From positions 5,506,001 through 5,570,000 of the forward strand of contig NZ_CP054861.1 of the NCBI RefSeq assembly GCF_013459645.1: DNA of 64,000 bases, in the 5' to 3' direction. Below the pieces are notes generated by a model. The model worked only from the letters and a program-made list of their open reading frames with translations. It was not told the DNA's origin and ran no database searches. A program made the translations under genes and the position numbers. Positions 57,191 through 64,000 of the stretch are shown piece after piece (within the stretch, counting starts at the first letter, position 1; the number at the start of each line of letters is the position of its first letter). Origin of the DNA: Martelella sp. NC20 (lineage in GTDB: Bacteria; Pseudomonadota; Alphaproteobacteria; Rhizobiales; Rhizobiaceae).

Positions 57191-58384
57191 TCAGGCATGC
57201 CCCGCATGATGCGGATGCGCCGGATCGTCGATCTTCTCGCTTTCGACGTCGGTGGAGAGTTCCTGCTTGGCCTTGCCGGTGGGCTGGCGGGTGAAGCCGG
57301 TCATCGGGCCGGACTGCTGGAAGTCGCGCTTGATCTCGACGTCGGAGGTCAGGTAGGCGGTGATCATCTCGGCGATAGACCGCAGCGCATGCATGTGGAT
57401 GCGCTCATAGCCGTGCGAGGCGTCGACGCCGAAGGCGATCAGGGCGGTGCGCACATCCGCGCCCGCCTCCACCGCACTTGCCGAATCCGAACGGTAGTAG
57501 CGGAACACGTCCTTCTGGTAACGGATATCATTGACCTTGCAGACATCGACCAGCTTCTTGGTCAGGTGCCAGTCGAACGGCCCGGTCTGGTCGGCCATCG
57601 CGATCGTCACGCCGAATTCGGAGGAGTTCTGGCCCGGCGCAGACGTGCCGTTGTCGATCGAGACCAGCGAGGCGACCTCGGGCGCGACGATCGAGGAGGC
57701 GCCGACGCCGACTTCCTCGGCAATCGTGAACAGCCAGTGGCTGGCGACCGGGGTTTCGACATTCTCATCCTGCATCGCCTTCAGCGCCGCGAGCATCAGC
57801 GCCACGCCGGCCTTGTTGTCGAGATGGCGCGAGACGATGAAGCCATTTTCCAGGAATTCGGGCTGCGGATCGATCGCGACGATATCGCCGATCTCGATGC
57901 CGAGACGGTCGAGGTCGGCTTCGTCGCGGGTCAGCGCATCGACGCGCAGCTCGACATATCGCCAGCCGATCGGCAATTCGTCGATTTCATTGTTGAAGGT
58001 ATGACCGGACGCCTTCAGCGGCAGGATGGTGCCGCGATAGGACCCCTTTTCGGTGAAGATCGTGGCCCGCGCCCCTTCGGCAAACCGCGCCGACCATGTG
58101 CCGATCGGCACCAGTTCCAGCCGGCCGTTGGATTTCAGATATTTCACCTGCGCGCCGAGCGTATCGACATGCGAGACCACGGCGCGCGCGCCGCGACTGT
58201 CGACGCCGCGCCTGACGGCGCGGATCGCGCCGCGCCGGGTCAGTTCCACGGAGAGGCCGAGCTTTTCCAGTTCTCCGGTCACGAAACGCACGATGGGGTC
58301 GGTATAGCCTGTCGGTGAGGGGATCGCGAGCAGCGACTTCAGAATGTCGGACAGGTAATCGGCGTCGATCGTCAATCGTTTCAT
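57191..58384 (-). CDS. M42-family peptidase of the NAGGN system
   Basis: This 397-residue metallopeptidase-like protein starts KRLTIDADYLSDILKSLLAIPSPTGYTD and has metal-binding motifs VVSHVDTLGAQVKYLKSNGRLELVP, DNKAGVALMLAAL and TIAEEVGVGASSIV. It matches the M42 peptidase regularly found next to the N-acetylglutaminylglutamine amide synthesis genes. Turnover of the osmolyte or its precursor is a plausible role. Three bases separate it from ngg. Confidence 0.93.
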   Translation of the reverse strand: MKRLTIDADYLSDILKSLLAIPSPTGYTDPIVRFVTGELEKLGLSVELTRRGAIRAVRRGVDSRGARAVVSHVDTLGAQVKYLKSNGRLELVPIGTWSARFAEGARATIFTEKGSYRGTILPLKASGHTFNNEIDELPIGWRYVELRVDALTRDEADLDRLGIEIGDIVAIDPQPEFLENGFIVSRHLDNKAGVALMLAALKAMQDENVETPVASHWLFTIAEEVGVGASSIVAPEVASLVSIDNGTSAPGQNSSEFGVTIAMADQTGPFDWHLTKKLVDVCKVNDIRYQKDVFRYYRSDSASAVEAGADVRTALIAFGVDASHGYERIHMHALRSIAEMITAYLTSDVEIKRDFQQSGPMTGFTRQPTGKAKQELSTDVESEKIDDPAHPHHAGHA

Positions 58385-58387
58385 CTG

Positions 58388-60202
58388 CTACTCGTTCCTG
58401 TGGGCCTCGCGCACCGAATGGCGGACGCCGGCCGGCATTGAAAGCGGGAACAGCAGGTCGACAAGCCGTTCGGCCGTCGGCTGCGGCTCGTGATTGGCAA
58501 GCCCCGGCCGCTCATTGGCCTCGATAAAGGCATAGTCCGGGTTTTGCGGGGACTTGATCATCAGGTCAATCCCCACCACCGGAATATTGATGGCGCGCGC
58601 GGCCGAAATCGCCGCGTCCACGAGCTTCGGATGGACGATATCGGTGACATCGTGAATGGTGCCGCCGGTGTGCAGGTTGGCGGTCCGGCGCACGCGGATC
58701 TCAGTGCCAGCCGCCGGCACATCGGCGAAGGTATAGCCGGAATCGCGCACCGTACGCTCGGTCTCGGCATCGAGCGGTATCGAGGATTCGCCGCCGGTGG
58801 CGGCCATGCGCCGCGCGCTCTGGCTTGCGATCAACTGTTCGATCGACGATTTTCCATCGGCCACGATATGGGCCGGGCGACGCACGGCGGCGGCCACCAG
58901 CCGGTAGTTGATCACGATCAGGCGCAAATCCTCGCCTTCGACCATTTCCTCGATCAGCACCGTATCGCAATAGGCCTTGGCGTCCTTGACCGCGTCCTGG
59001 AGCGCCTCGAATGTCGAAATGCCGACGGAAATGCCCTTACCCTGCTCGCCGCGCGCGGGCTTGACCACGAGATGGCCGGCATCCTCCAGAAAGCCGCGGA
59101 TCGCCTCCTCGCCGGCATCCGACGTCATCTGGCGCGGCACCTTCACGCCCGCCTCTTCCACGAAGCGGCGGGTCACGGATTTGTCGTCACAGATCGACAT
59201 CGCCACCGAAGTGGTCAGTTCCGTCAGGCTTTCGCGGCAATGGATCGAGCGGCCGCCATAGGACAGCCGGAAGAAGCCGCCCCTGGCATCGGTGATTTCG
59301 GCCGAGATACCCCGGCGGCGCGCCTCGGTGACAATCAGCCGGGCATAGGGATTGAGCGCCTCGTAATCCTCCTCCTCCGGCCCGGTGAACAGTTTCTCGT
59401 TGATCTGGTTCTTGCGCTTGACCGTGAAGAACGGCACGCGTTTGAAACCGAGCTTCTCGTAAAGCCGGATCGCCGGATCATTGTCGTGCAGCACGGAGAG
59501 ATCGAGATAGGAAGCGCCGCGCGCGATGAAATGCTCGGCGAGCCGGCGCACCAGCGCCTCGCCGATGCCGCGCTGTCGGGCCTGCGGGTCGCTCGCCAGA
59601 CACCAGAGCGACGCTCCCTTTTCCGGATCGTTGAACACCCGCGAATGGTCGATGCCCGTCACCGTGCCGAGAATATTGCCCTGGTGCTCGTCTTCGGCGA
59701 CGAAATAGGAGATCGAGCGGGCATCGCGCTGACGCCAGAAGAAATCCGGTCGCACCACCACCATGCCGCGCGCGGCGTAGATCCGGTTGATCGCCTGGGC
59801 GTCGATCTCCGATGTCAGCCGGCGGATGAAGAAACCCTGCGGCGGCTTGGAGGCCGGCCGGTATGTGGAAAGTTCAAGCCGGAAGGTATGCGAGGGGTCG
59901 AGAAACACCTCCTGCGGCGCATTGGCCAGAACCACATGCGGGTCGCGGACATAGATCGCGATATCGCGGTGGTCGGGCACCTCGGCGCGCAGCGTCTCGA
60001 TCAGGAGCTTGGTATCGGAAAACGTCTGGCCGAACACCACCCGCCCCCAGCCGCAATCGATCGAGGCATCGGCCGTCATGCCGCCGTGCTCCTCGCCGCC
60101 GGGGATCGGCGGCTTCATGCCTTGCGAACGCATCCGCTTCAGGCGATGCGCATAGGCGTCGCGGCTGCGGTGTTCGTCCCTGGAGCCTTTGTCCGAACTC
60201 AT
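58388..60202 (-). CDS. ngg: N-acetylglutaminylglutamine synthetase
   Basis: This enzyme couples acetylation and peptide-bond formation to make N-acetylglutaminylglutamine, precursor of the osmolyte NAGGN. From the ATG at 60202 (GAGGGGAGG upstream) it has 604 residues. A GNAT domain lies in the N-terminal half (LWCLASDPQARQRGIGEALVRRL; LHDNDPAIRLYEKLGFK). An ATP-grasp domain follows (LVVKPARGEQGKGISVGI; VLIEEMVEGEDLRLIVI; IEANERPGLANHEP). It is in operon with asnO, 10 bases downstream. Confidence 0.95.
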   Translation of the reverse strand: MSSDKGSRDEHRSRDAYAHRLKRMRSQGMKPPIPGGEEHGGMTADASIDCGWGRVVFGQTFSDTKLLIETLRAEVPDHRDIAIYVRDPHVVLANAPQEVFLDPSHTFRLELSTYRPASKPPQGFFIRRLTSEIDAQAINRIYAARGMVVVRPDFFWRQRDARSISYFVAEDEHQGNILGTVTGIDHSRVFNDPEKGASLWCLASDPQARQRGIGEALVRRLAEHFIARGASYLDLSVLHDNDPAIRLYEKLGFKRVPFFTVKRKNQINEKLFTGPEEEDYEALNPYARLIVTEARRRGISAEITDARGGFFRLSYGGRSIHCRESLTELTTSVAMSICDDKSVTRRFVEEAGVKVPRQMTSDAGEEAIRGFLEDAGHLVVKPARGEQGKGISVGISTFEALQDAVKDAKAYCDTVLIEEMVEGEDLRLIVINYRLVAAAVRRPAHIVADGKSSIEQLIASQSARRMAATGGESSIPLDAETERTVRDSGYTFADVPAAGTEIRVRRTANLHTGGTIHDVTDIVHPKLVDAAISAARAINIPVVGIDLMIKSPQNPDYAFIEANERPGLANHEPQPTAERLVDLLFPLSMPAGVRHSVREAHRNE

Positions 60203-60212
60203 CGGCCTCCCC

Positions 60213-61988
60213 TCAGATGTCGTGTGACTGCAGCCACATTTCCAGAAGCGCGACCTGCCACAGTTCCGAACCGCGCAGCGGCGTGATGTGGCCGATCGGA
60301 TCGAGGAACAGGTCATCGAGATAGCTCTTCCTGAACAGCCCGCGCTCGCTGGAAACCTGGCTGGTCAGGACGTCGCGCACCATGTCCAGATATTCGCCCG
60401 AGATATATTTGAGCTGGGGCACGGGGAAATAACCCTTCTTGCGGTCGATCACCTCGTGGGGAACCACCAGCCTTGCGGCGTCCTTCAGCACGCCCTTGCC
60501 GCCGTCATTGAGCTTGAACTCCGGCGGGATCGAGGCCGCAAGCTCGGCAAGCTCATGGTCGAGGAACGGCACGCGCGCCTCCAGTCCCCAGGCCATCGTC
60601 ATATTGTCCACCCGCTTGACCGGGTCGTCAACCAGCATGACCTGGCTGTCGAGGCGCAGCGCCCGGTCGACCGGGCCTTCGGCGCCGGCGGCCATCAGAT
60701 GGCTTTCGACGAAGGCGCGGCTGACATCCTCCTCGGCCAGCCATTCGGGCGAAAGGTGGCGCGACAGCTTGGCACGGTCGCGGTCGAAGAAGCCCCTGGC
60801 ATAGTCGCCCACGACATCGTTGGAATTTTCGAGCGGCGGATACCAGTGATAGCCGGCGAAGATCTCGTCCGCGCCCTGGCCGGACTGGACCACCTTGATA
60901 TGTTTGGAGACCTCGCGCGACAGCAGGAAGAAACCGATATTGTCGTAGGAGACCATCGGCTCCGACATCGCGTGGATCGTGTCGGGCAGCGCGCTCATCA
61001 GTTCCGAGGACGGCACGAAGATCTTGTGATGATCGGTCCCGAAACGCTCCGCGATCAGGTCGGAATAGGAGAACTCGTCGCCCTTTTCGCCATTGGCTTC
61101 CTCGAAGCCGATCGAAAAGGTCATCAGGTCCTTCTGCCCCTCTTCGGCGAGCAGGCCGGTGATGATCGAGGAATCGACGCCGCCCGACAACAATACGCCG
61201 ACCGGAACGTCTGACACCATGCGGCGCTTGACGGCGGTGCGCAGCGCGTCCAGCACCCGGTCGCGCCATTCCTCACGCGTGAGCTTGGCGGTGGCGGCGT
61301 CGCGCTCGTGTTTCGGCGACCAGTAACGGATATCCTCGAACGAGCCGTCCGGCTCGAAGCAGCGGGTGGTGGCCGGCGGCAGCTTGCGCACGCCCTTGAC
61401 GATGGTATGCGGCGGCGGAACCACGGCGTGGAACGACATGTAGTGATGCAGCGCCACCGGATCGACAGTCTTGTCGATGCCGCCACCCTTCAGAAGCGCC
61501 GGCAACGTCGAGGCAAAGCGGATATTGCGGCCGCTCATGGCGTAATAGAATGGCTTGATGCCGAAACGGTCACGGGCGATCATCGCCTTGCCGCTGTCGC
61601 GCTCGACAATGGCGAAGGCGAACATGCCGTGGAACCGCTTCACGCAATCGCGGCCCCAGGCATGATAGGCTTTCATGATGACCTCGGTGTCGCCGGTGGA
61701 GAAGAACCGGTAGCCCTTGTCCTCCAGCTCGCGCCTGAGCTCCGGGTAATTGTAGATGCAGCCGTTGAACACGATGGTGAGACCGAGCTCGGGATCGGTC
61801 ATCGGCTGGGCGGCCTTTTCGGAAAGGTCGATGATCTTCAGACGCCGGTGACCGAAGGCGAAGCGCCCCTGTGCGAATATCCCGCTGCCGTCCGGCCCGC
61901 GCGGCGCAAGCGCTGCGGTAATACGGGCCACGGCTTCGGAATCTGCTAGTGTTCCATCGAATCTGATCTCTCCGGCAATACCACACAT
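60213..61988 (-). CDS. asnO: N-acetylglutaminylglutamine amidotransferase
   Basis: This asparagine-synthetase-like enzyme amidates N-acetylglutaminylglutamine to give NAGGN. From the ATG at 61988 it has 591 residues. Removing Met exposes catalytic Cys (MCGIAGEI), the glutaminase domain has GPDGSG and FNGCIYNYPELR, and the synthetase half has the pyrophosphatase loop [13 protein letters not shown]. An in-frame 17-residue extension is less likely because Cys would not be N-terminal. It heads the minus-strand asnO-ngg-M42 operon. Confidence 0.95.
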   Translation of the reverse strand: MCGIAGEIRFDGTLADSEAVARITAALAPRGPDGSGIFAQGRFAFGHRRLKIIDLSEKAAQPMTDPELGLTIVFNGCIYNYPELRRELEDKGYRFFSTGDTEVIMKAYHAWGRDCVKRFHGMFAFAIVERDSGKAMIARDRFGIKPFYYAMSGRNIRFASTLPALLKGGGIDKTVDPVALHHYMSFHAVVPPPHTIVKGVRKLPPATTRCFEPDGSFEDIRYWSPKHERDAATAKLTREEWRDRVLDALRTAVKRRMVSDVPVGVLLSGGVDSSIITGLLAEEGQKDLMTFSIGFEEANGEKGDEFSYSDLIAERFGTDHHKIFVPSSELMSALPDTIHAMSEPMVSYDNIGFFLLSREVSKHIKVVQSGQGADEIFAGYHWYPPLENSNDVVGDYARGFFDRDRAKLSRHLSPEWLAEEDVSRAFVESHLMAAGAEGPVDRALRLDSQVMLVDDPVKRVDNMTMAWGLEARVPFLDHELAELAASIPPEFKLNDGGKGVLKDAARLVVPHEVIDRKKGYFPVPQLKYISGEYLDMVRDVLTSQVSSERGLFRKSYLDDLFLDPIGHITPLRGSELWQVALLEMWLQSHDI

Positions 61989-62118
61989 GGTCTGGTCGGT
62001 CGCTCCTTTAGAATGGCGGCCCGATTCGGCCGGGCGCATAGGTCAAAGCGCCGGCGCGGTCGTCGCGCGGCGCACTGTTTCATCCATCGCGAGCCGGAGC
62101 CCGCGCGTTGGGGTTGTG

Positions 62119-62170
62119 TTTAATTACAACAGAAATCATTTGAGTTCAAATGATTTCTGTTGTAATTAAA
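62119..62170. promoter_or_regulatory. Perfect palindrome upstream of the MarR gene
   Basis: Two 25-bp arms (62119-62143 and 62146-62170) are exact inverted copies around a 2-bp GT centre, starting TTTAATTACAAC. The stretch is AT-rich against GC-rich surroundings. It ends 8 bp before the MarR start and lies 131 bp upstream of the asnO start, so it is a strong operator candidate for autoregulation and control of the NAGGN operon. It could also form a long hairpin in RNA. Confidence 0.8.
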
Positions 62171-62177
62171 TGCCCTG

Positions 62178-62660
62178 ATGATGGACAACAACCCCGATAT
62201 AGCGATCAAAAACGCCGATGCCGTGATGAAGGCGATCCGCCGCATCGCCCATGCGATCGACATTCGTTCGAAACGGATCGGGCGCGAGACCGGGCTGACC
62301 ATCCCGCAGATCGTGGTGCTGAAGGCCGTCAGCGACCAGGGCGCATTGACGACGGCGGCAATTTCGAAACAGGCCGATCTCAGTCCGGCCACCACCGTCA
62401 CCATTCTCGACAAGCTCGAGGCCAAGGGATTGATCACCCGCATCCGCTCGACCAGTGACCGGCGCACGGTACAGGCCAAACTGACGGAAACGGGTGCGCG
62501 CACGCTTGAGGCAGCGCCGTCGCTTTTCGCGGATGGCTTTGCCTCCGACTTCGCCACCTTTACCGGCGGCGAGCAGCAAAGCATCGTCGCAGCCTTCAGG
62601 ATGGTTGCGGATCTGCTTGATCGCGAAGACGCGGGAAAGCCTGACAGCATGGCGCGCTGA
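62178..62660 (+). CDS. MarR-family transcriptional regulator
   Basis: This 160-residue winged-helix protein starts at tandem ATG codons. The DNA-binding segment runs ALTTAAISKQADLSPATTVTILDKLEAKGLITRIRSTSDRRTVQAKLTETG, a clear MarR recognition helix and wing. It is divergent from asnO, with the perfect palindrome between, and probably controls osmolyte synthesis. The ligand is unknown. Confidence 0.92.
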   Translation: MMDNNPDIAIKNADAVMKAIRRIAHAIDIRSKRIGRETGLTIPQIVVLKAVSDQGALTTAAISKQADLSPATTVTILDKLEAKGLITRIRSTSDRRTVQAKLTETGARTLEAAPSLFADGFASDFATFTGGEQQSIVAAFRMVADLLDREDAGKPDSMAR

Positions 62661-62666
62661 TCCCGT

Positions 62667-62933
62667 TCAGTGGTTTCTCAGCGCCCTGATCAAGTCCTGC
62701 TTGCTCATCTTCGACCGGCCCTCGACGCCGATCTCGCGCGCGCGATCATAAAGGTCATCGCGCGTCCACTCCTCGTAGGGGGACGCCTCGCCGCCCTTTT
62801 TCGAGGGTTTCATGCGGTCGTTGGCTTTTGCATTGGCAATGCGCGCGGCCTTTTCCTTGGAGGCTCCGTCGCGCCGCAAAGCCTTGTAGGTATCCTCGTC
62901 CTTGACCGAGGCTTCATTTCTCGCGGCAACCAT
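62667..62933 (-). CDS. Small protein with Rho-N-like C-terminal motif
   Basis: From the ATG at 62933 (GGAGATTGATGAC upstream) the product has 88 residues. It is highly charged, with AARIANAKANDRMKPSKKGGE and a C-terminal EWTRDDLYDRAREIGVEGRSKMSKQDLIRAL. The last part resembles a SAP/Rho N-terminal helix-extended-loop-helix fold found in nucleic-acid-binding proteins. The longer open frame is not supported. Its 3' end faces the MarR gene with 6 bases between. Confidence 0.75.
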   Translation of the reverse strand: MVAARNEASVKDEDTYKALRRDGASKEKAARIANAKANDRMKPSKKGGEASPYEEWTRDDLYDRAREIGVEGRSKMSKQDLIRALRNH

Positions 62934-62995
62934 GTCATCAATCTCCGATCGAACTTCTGAGGGAACGACGGAGACCGGCTTTTGGTTCCGGGCGA

Positions 62996-63250
62996 CTACC
63001 GGTCGGCGCGCGCTTCCGCGCCGTCGACGATCGCGCGGATCGTGTCGGCGACCCGGTACTGGAAGGCGAAGGCCTCGTCCGGTTCGAAGCCCGGGTCCTC
63101 CTCCTGGCCCTTGACCGTCAACAGCCCGTCGAGGGCGCGGCGGAAGACCGAATAATCCTTGCCCTCCGCAAGGGCCGCGGCAAGCGCGATCAACACCTCC
63201 TGATGAGCCGCCATCTGCGCTTCCAACCGATCCAAACGATGTTCCGACAT
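62996..63250 (-). CDS. Small uncharacterised protein
   Basis: From the ATG at 63250 (GAGGAAAC upstream) this gene gives 84 residues: an N-terminal helix (SEHRLDRLEAQMAAHQEVLIALAAALAEG) and an acidic C-terminal half (QEEDPGFEPDEAFAFQYRVADTIRAIVDG). No family was recognised and no membrane segment is seen. It lies 62 bp upstream of the Rho-N-like gene on the same strand. Confidence 0.6.
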   Translation of the reverse strand: MSEHRLDRLEAQMAAHQEVLIALAAALAEGKDYSVFRRALDGLLTVKGQEEDPGFEPDEAFAFQYRVADTIRAIVDGAEARADR

Positions 63251-63387
63251 AGTTTCCTCGCTTTCCCGTGTTGCATAAAAGAGGTACACAGCGCACAGCA
63301 AAATGCAATGCCGATCACCGCTTGCCGGAACCAAGCGCTGCCCGCGGCGTTTGCCAGACATCACATCAATGTTTGCAGGAGCCTTGC

Positions 63388-63993
63388 TTGTCACCCGCCG
63401 CCTCGTCCGAACGCGAGTTTCACTCGCTGACGGAGATCGTTGAACAAACCATGGAAGAAGCGGGGGACGGCCATATTTCGGTGGACCATCTCATGTCCTC
63501 CTTCGGCCATGCCTCGTTCGTGCCGCTTCTGGTCCTGCCGGCGCTGGTGCTGATCACGCCGCTGAGCGGGGTGCCCGGTCTTTCGACCGTATGCGGTTTG
63601 ATCATCATGATGATCGCCGCCCAGCAACTCGTCGGTCACAGCCAGATCTGGCTCCCCCGCTGGATCCGCAACAGGCAGGTAAATAGCGATAAGCTGCATC
63701 CCGCCATGCGGAGGCTTCTGCCGCTGACGCGCCTCATCGACAGGGCCGCACGCGAACGCCTGACCTTCCTGTTCAAACCTCCGTTCCTCTGGCTGCTGCC
63801 GCTTTCCTGCGTGATCTTCGGCGCAATGATGCCGCTGATGGAGTTCATCCCGTTCTCGTCATCCCTCATCGGCGTCGCCGTCACGCTGATCGCATTCTCG
63901 ATCCTGACCCGCGACGGCATCTTCGCCCTCTTCGCCCTCGTTCCGTTGGGCGTGGTGATCTGGGGCGTCACGAGCGTCCTGTCGTCGCTCTGA
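63388..63993 (+). CDS. exoD: ExoD-family membrane protein
   Basis: This inner-membrane protein of the ExoD family is linked to exopolysaccharide synthesis in Sinorhizobium. No ATG fits well; TTG at 63388 has GGAG seven bases upstream and gives 201 residues, the family size. It contains GDGHISVDHLMSSFGHASFVPLLVLPALVLITPLSGVPG, then SQIWLPRWIRNRQVNSDKL and four to five further hydrophobic segments. The open frame extends upstream with an ATG at 63268, which is less likely. Confidence 0.85.
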   Translation: MSPAASSEREFHSLTEIVEQTMEEAGDGHISVDHLMSSFGHASFVPLLVLPALVLITPLSGVPGLSTVCGLIIMMIAAQQLVGHSQIWLPRWIRNRQVNSDKLHPAMRRLLPLTRLIDRAARERLTFLFKPPFLWLLPLSCVIFGAMMPLMEFIPFSSSLIGVAVTLIAFSILTRDGIFALFALVPLGVVIWGVTSVLSSL

Positions 63994-64000
63994 AGGTCTG

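Noticed and set aside
58490..60286. 598-codon plus-strand open frame
   Set aside because: It is the antisense of ngg, with shadow-type composition and no motif.

Overview
The window is chromosomal DNA of a GC-rich alphaproteobacterium of the order Rhizobiales (Hyphomicrobiales). The evidence is the linked rpsT-dnaA pair with no dnaN beside it, rhizobial-type UbiE/UbiB/MutM, RsmB and GuaA proteins, the NAGGN osmoprotectant genes, GTA-like spike genes and rhizobial mosaic palindromic repeats. A Martelella- or Rhizobium-like genus is possible, but the genus cannot be fixed by reading alone.

Region 1 (1-14,938) is the right end of an integrative and conjugative element. It has a P-type trb operon (trbB-C-D-E-J-K-L-F-G-I plus a DUF2274 gene). 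The cargo is a TetR repressor divergent from a Tet(X)-like flavin monooxygenase, with two tetO-like operators between them, and a LysR regulator. An AlpA-type regulator and a P4-type tyrosine integrase complete it. The integrase sits next to the 3' end of guaA, a known integration site. The other end of the element (relaxase, traG, left att copy) lies outside the window.

Region 2 (14,939-27,722) is core chromosome: guaA, mtnN with a hotdog thioesterase, tspO, a putative iron-acquisition operon (imelysin, di-heme oxidoreductase, imelysin-like, DUF1513), rsmB, and ubiE-ubiB. Region 3 (27,896-37,906) holds mutM, a D-lactate dehydrogenase, rpsT, dnaA, an ArsC/Spx-like protein, ybaK, two uncharacterised genes, an M29 aminopeptidase and xseA.

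Region 4 (38,031-42,561) starts with a three-gene phage/GTA-type spike module standing alone between housekeeping genes, followed by a Gfo/Idh/MocA oxidoreductase, an aldo/keto reductase and a GNAT acetyltransferase. Region 5 (42,574-48,674) is nucleoside salvage (deoB-add-upp), a tiny pilin-like peptide gene, a Stf0-type sulfotransferase, an M20 amidohydrolase and a DUF4142 protein.

Region 6 (48,959-56,552) is a peptide/amide-type ABC transporter operon in which one permease is fused to one ATPase, ending with a GntR regulator and an acetamidase/formamidase. Region 7 (56,623-63,993) contains the NAGGN osmoprotectant operon (asnO-ngg-M42 peptidase), a divergent MarR gene preceded by a perfect 25-bp-arm palindrome, two small uncharacterised genes and exoD.

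Five long copies and one short copy of a mosaic palindromic repeat are scattered from 17.7 kb to 55.6 kb, only on the chromosomal side of the guaA junction. No tRNA, rRNA, CRISPR array or intact insertion sequence was recognised.
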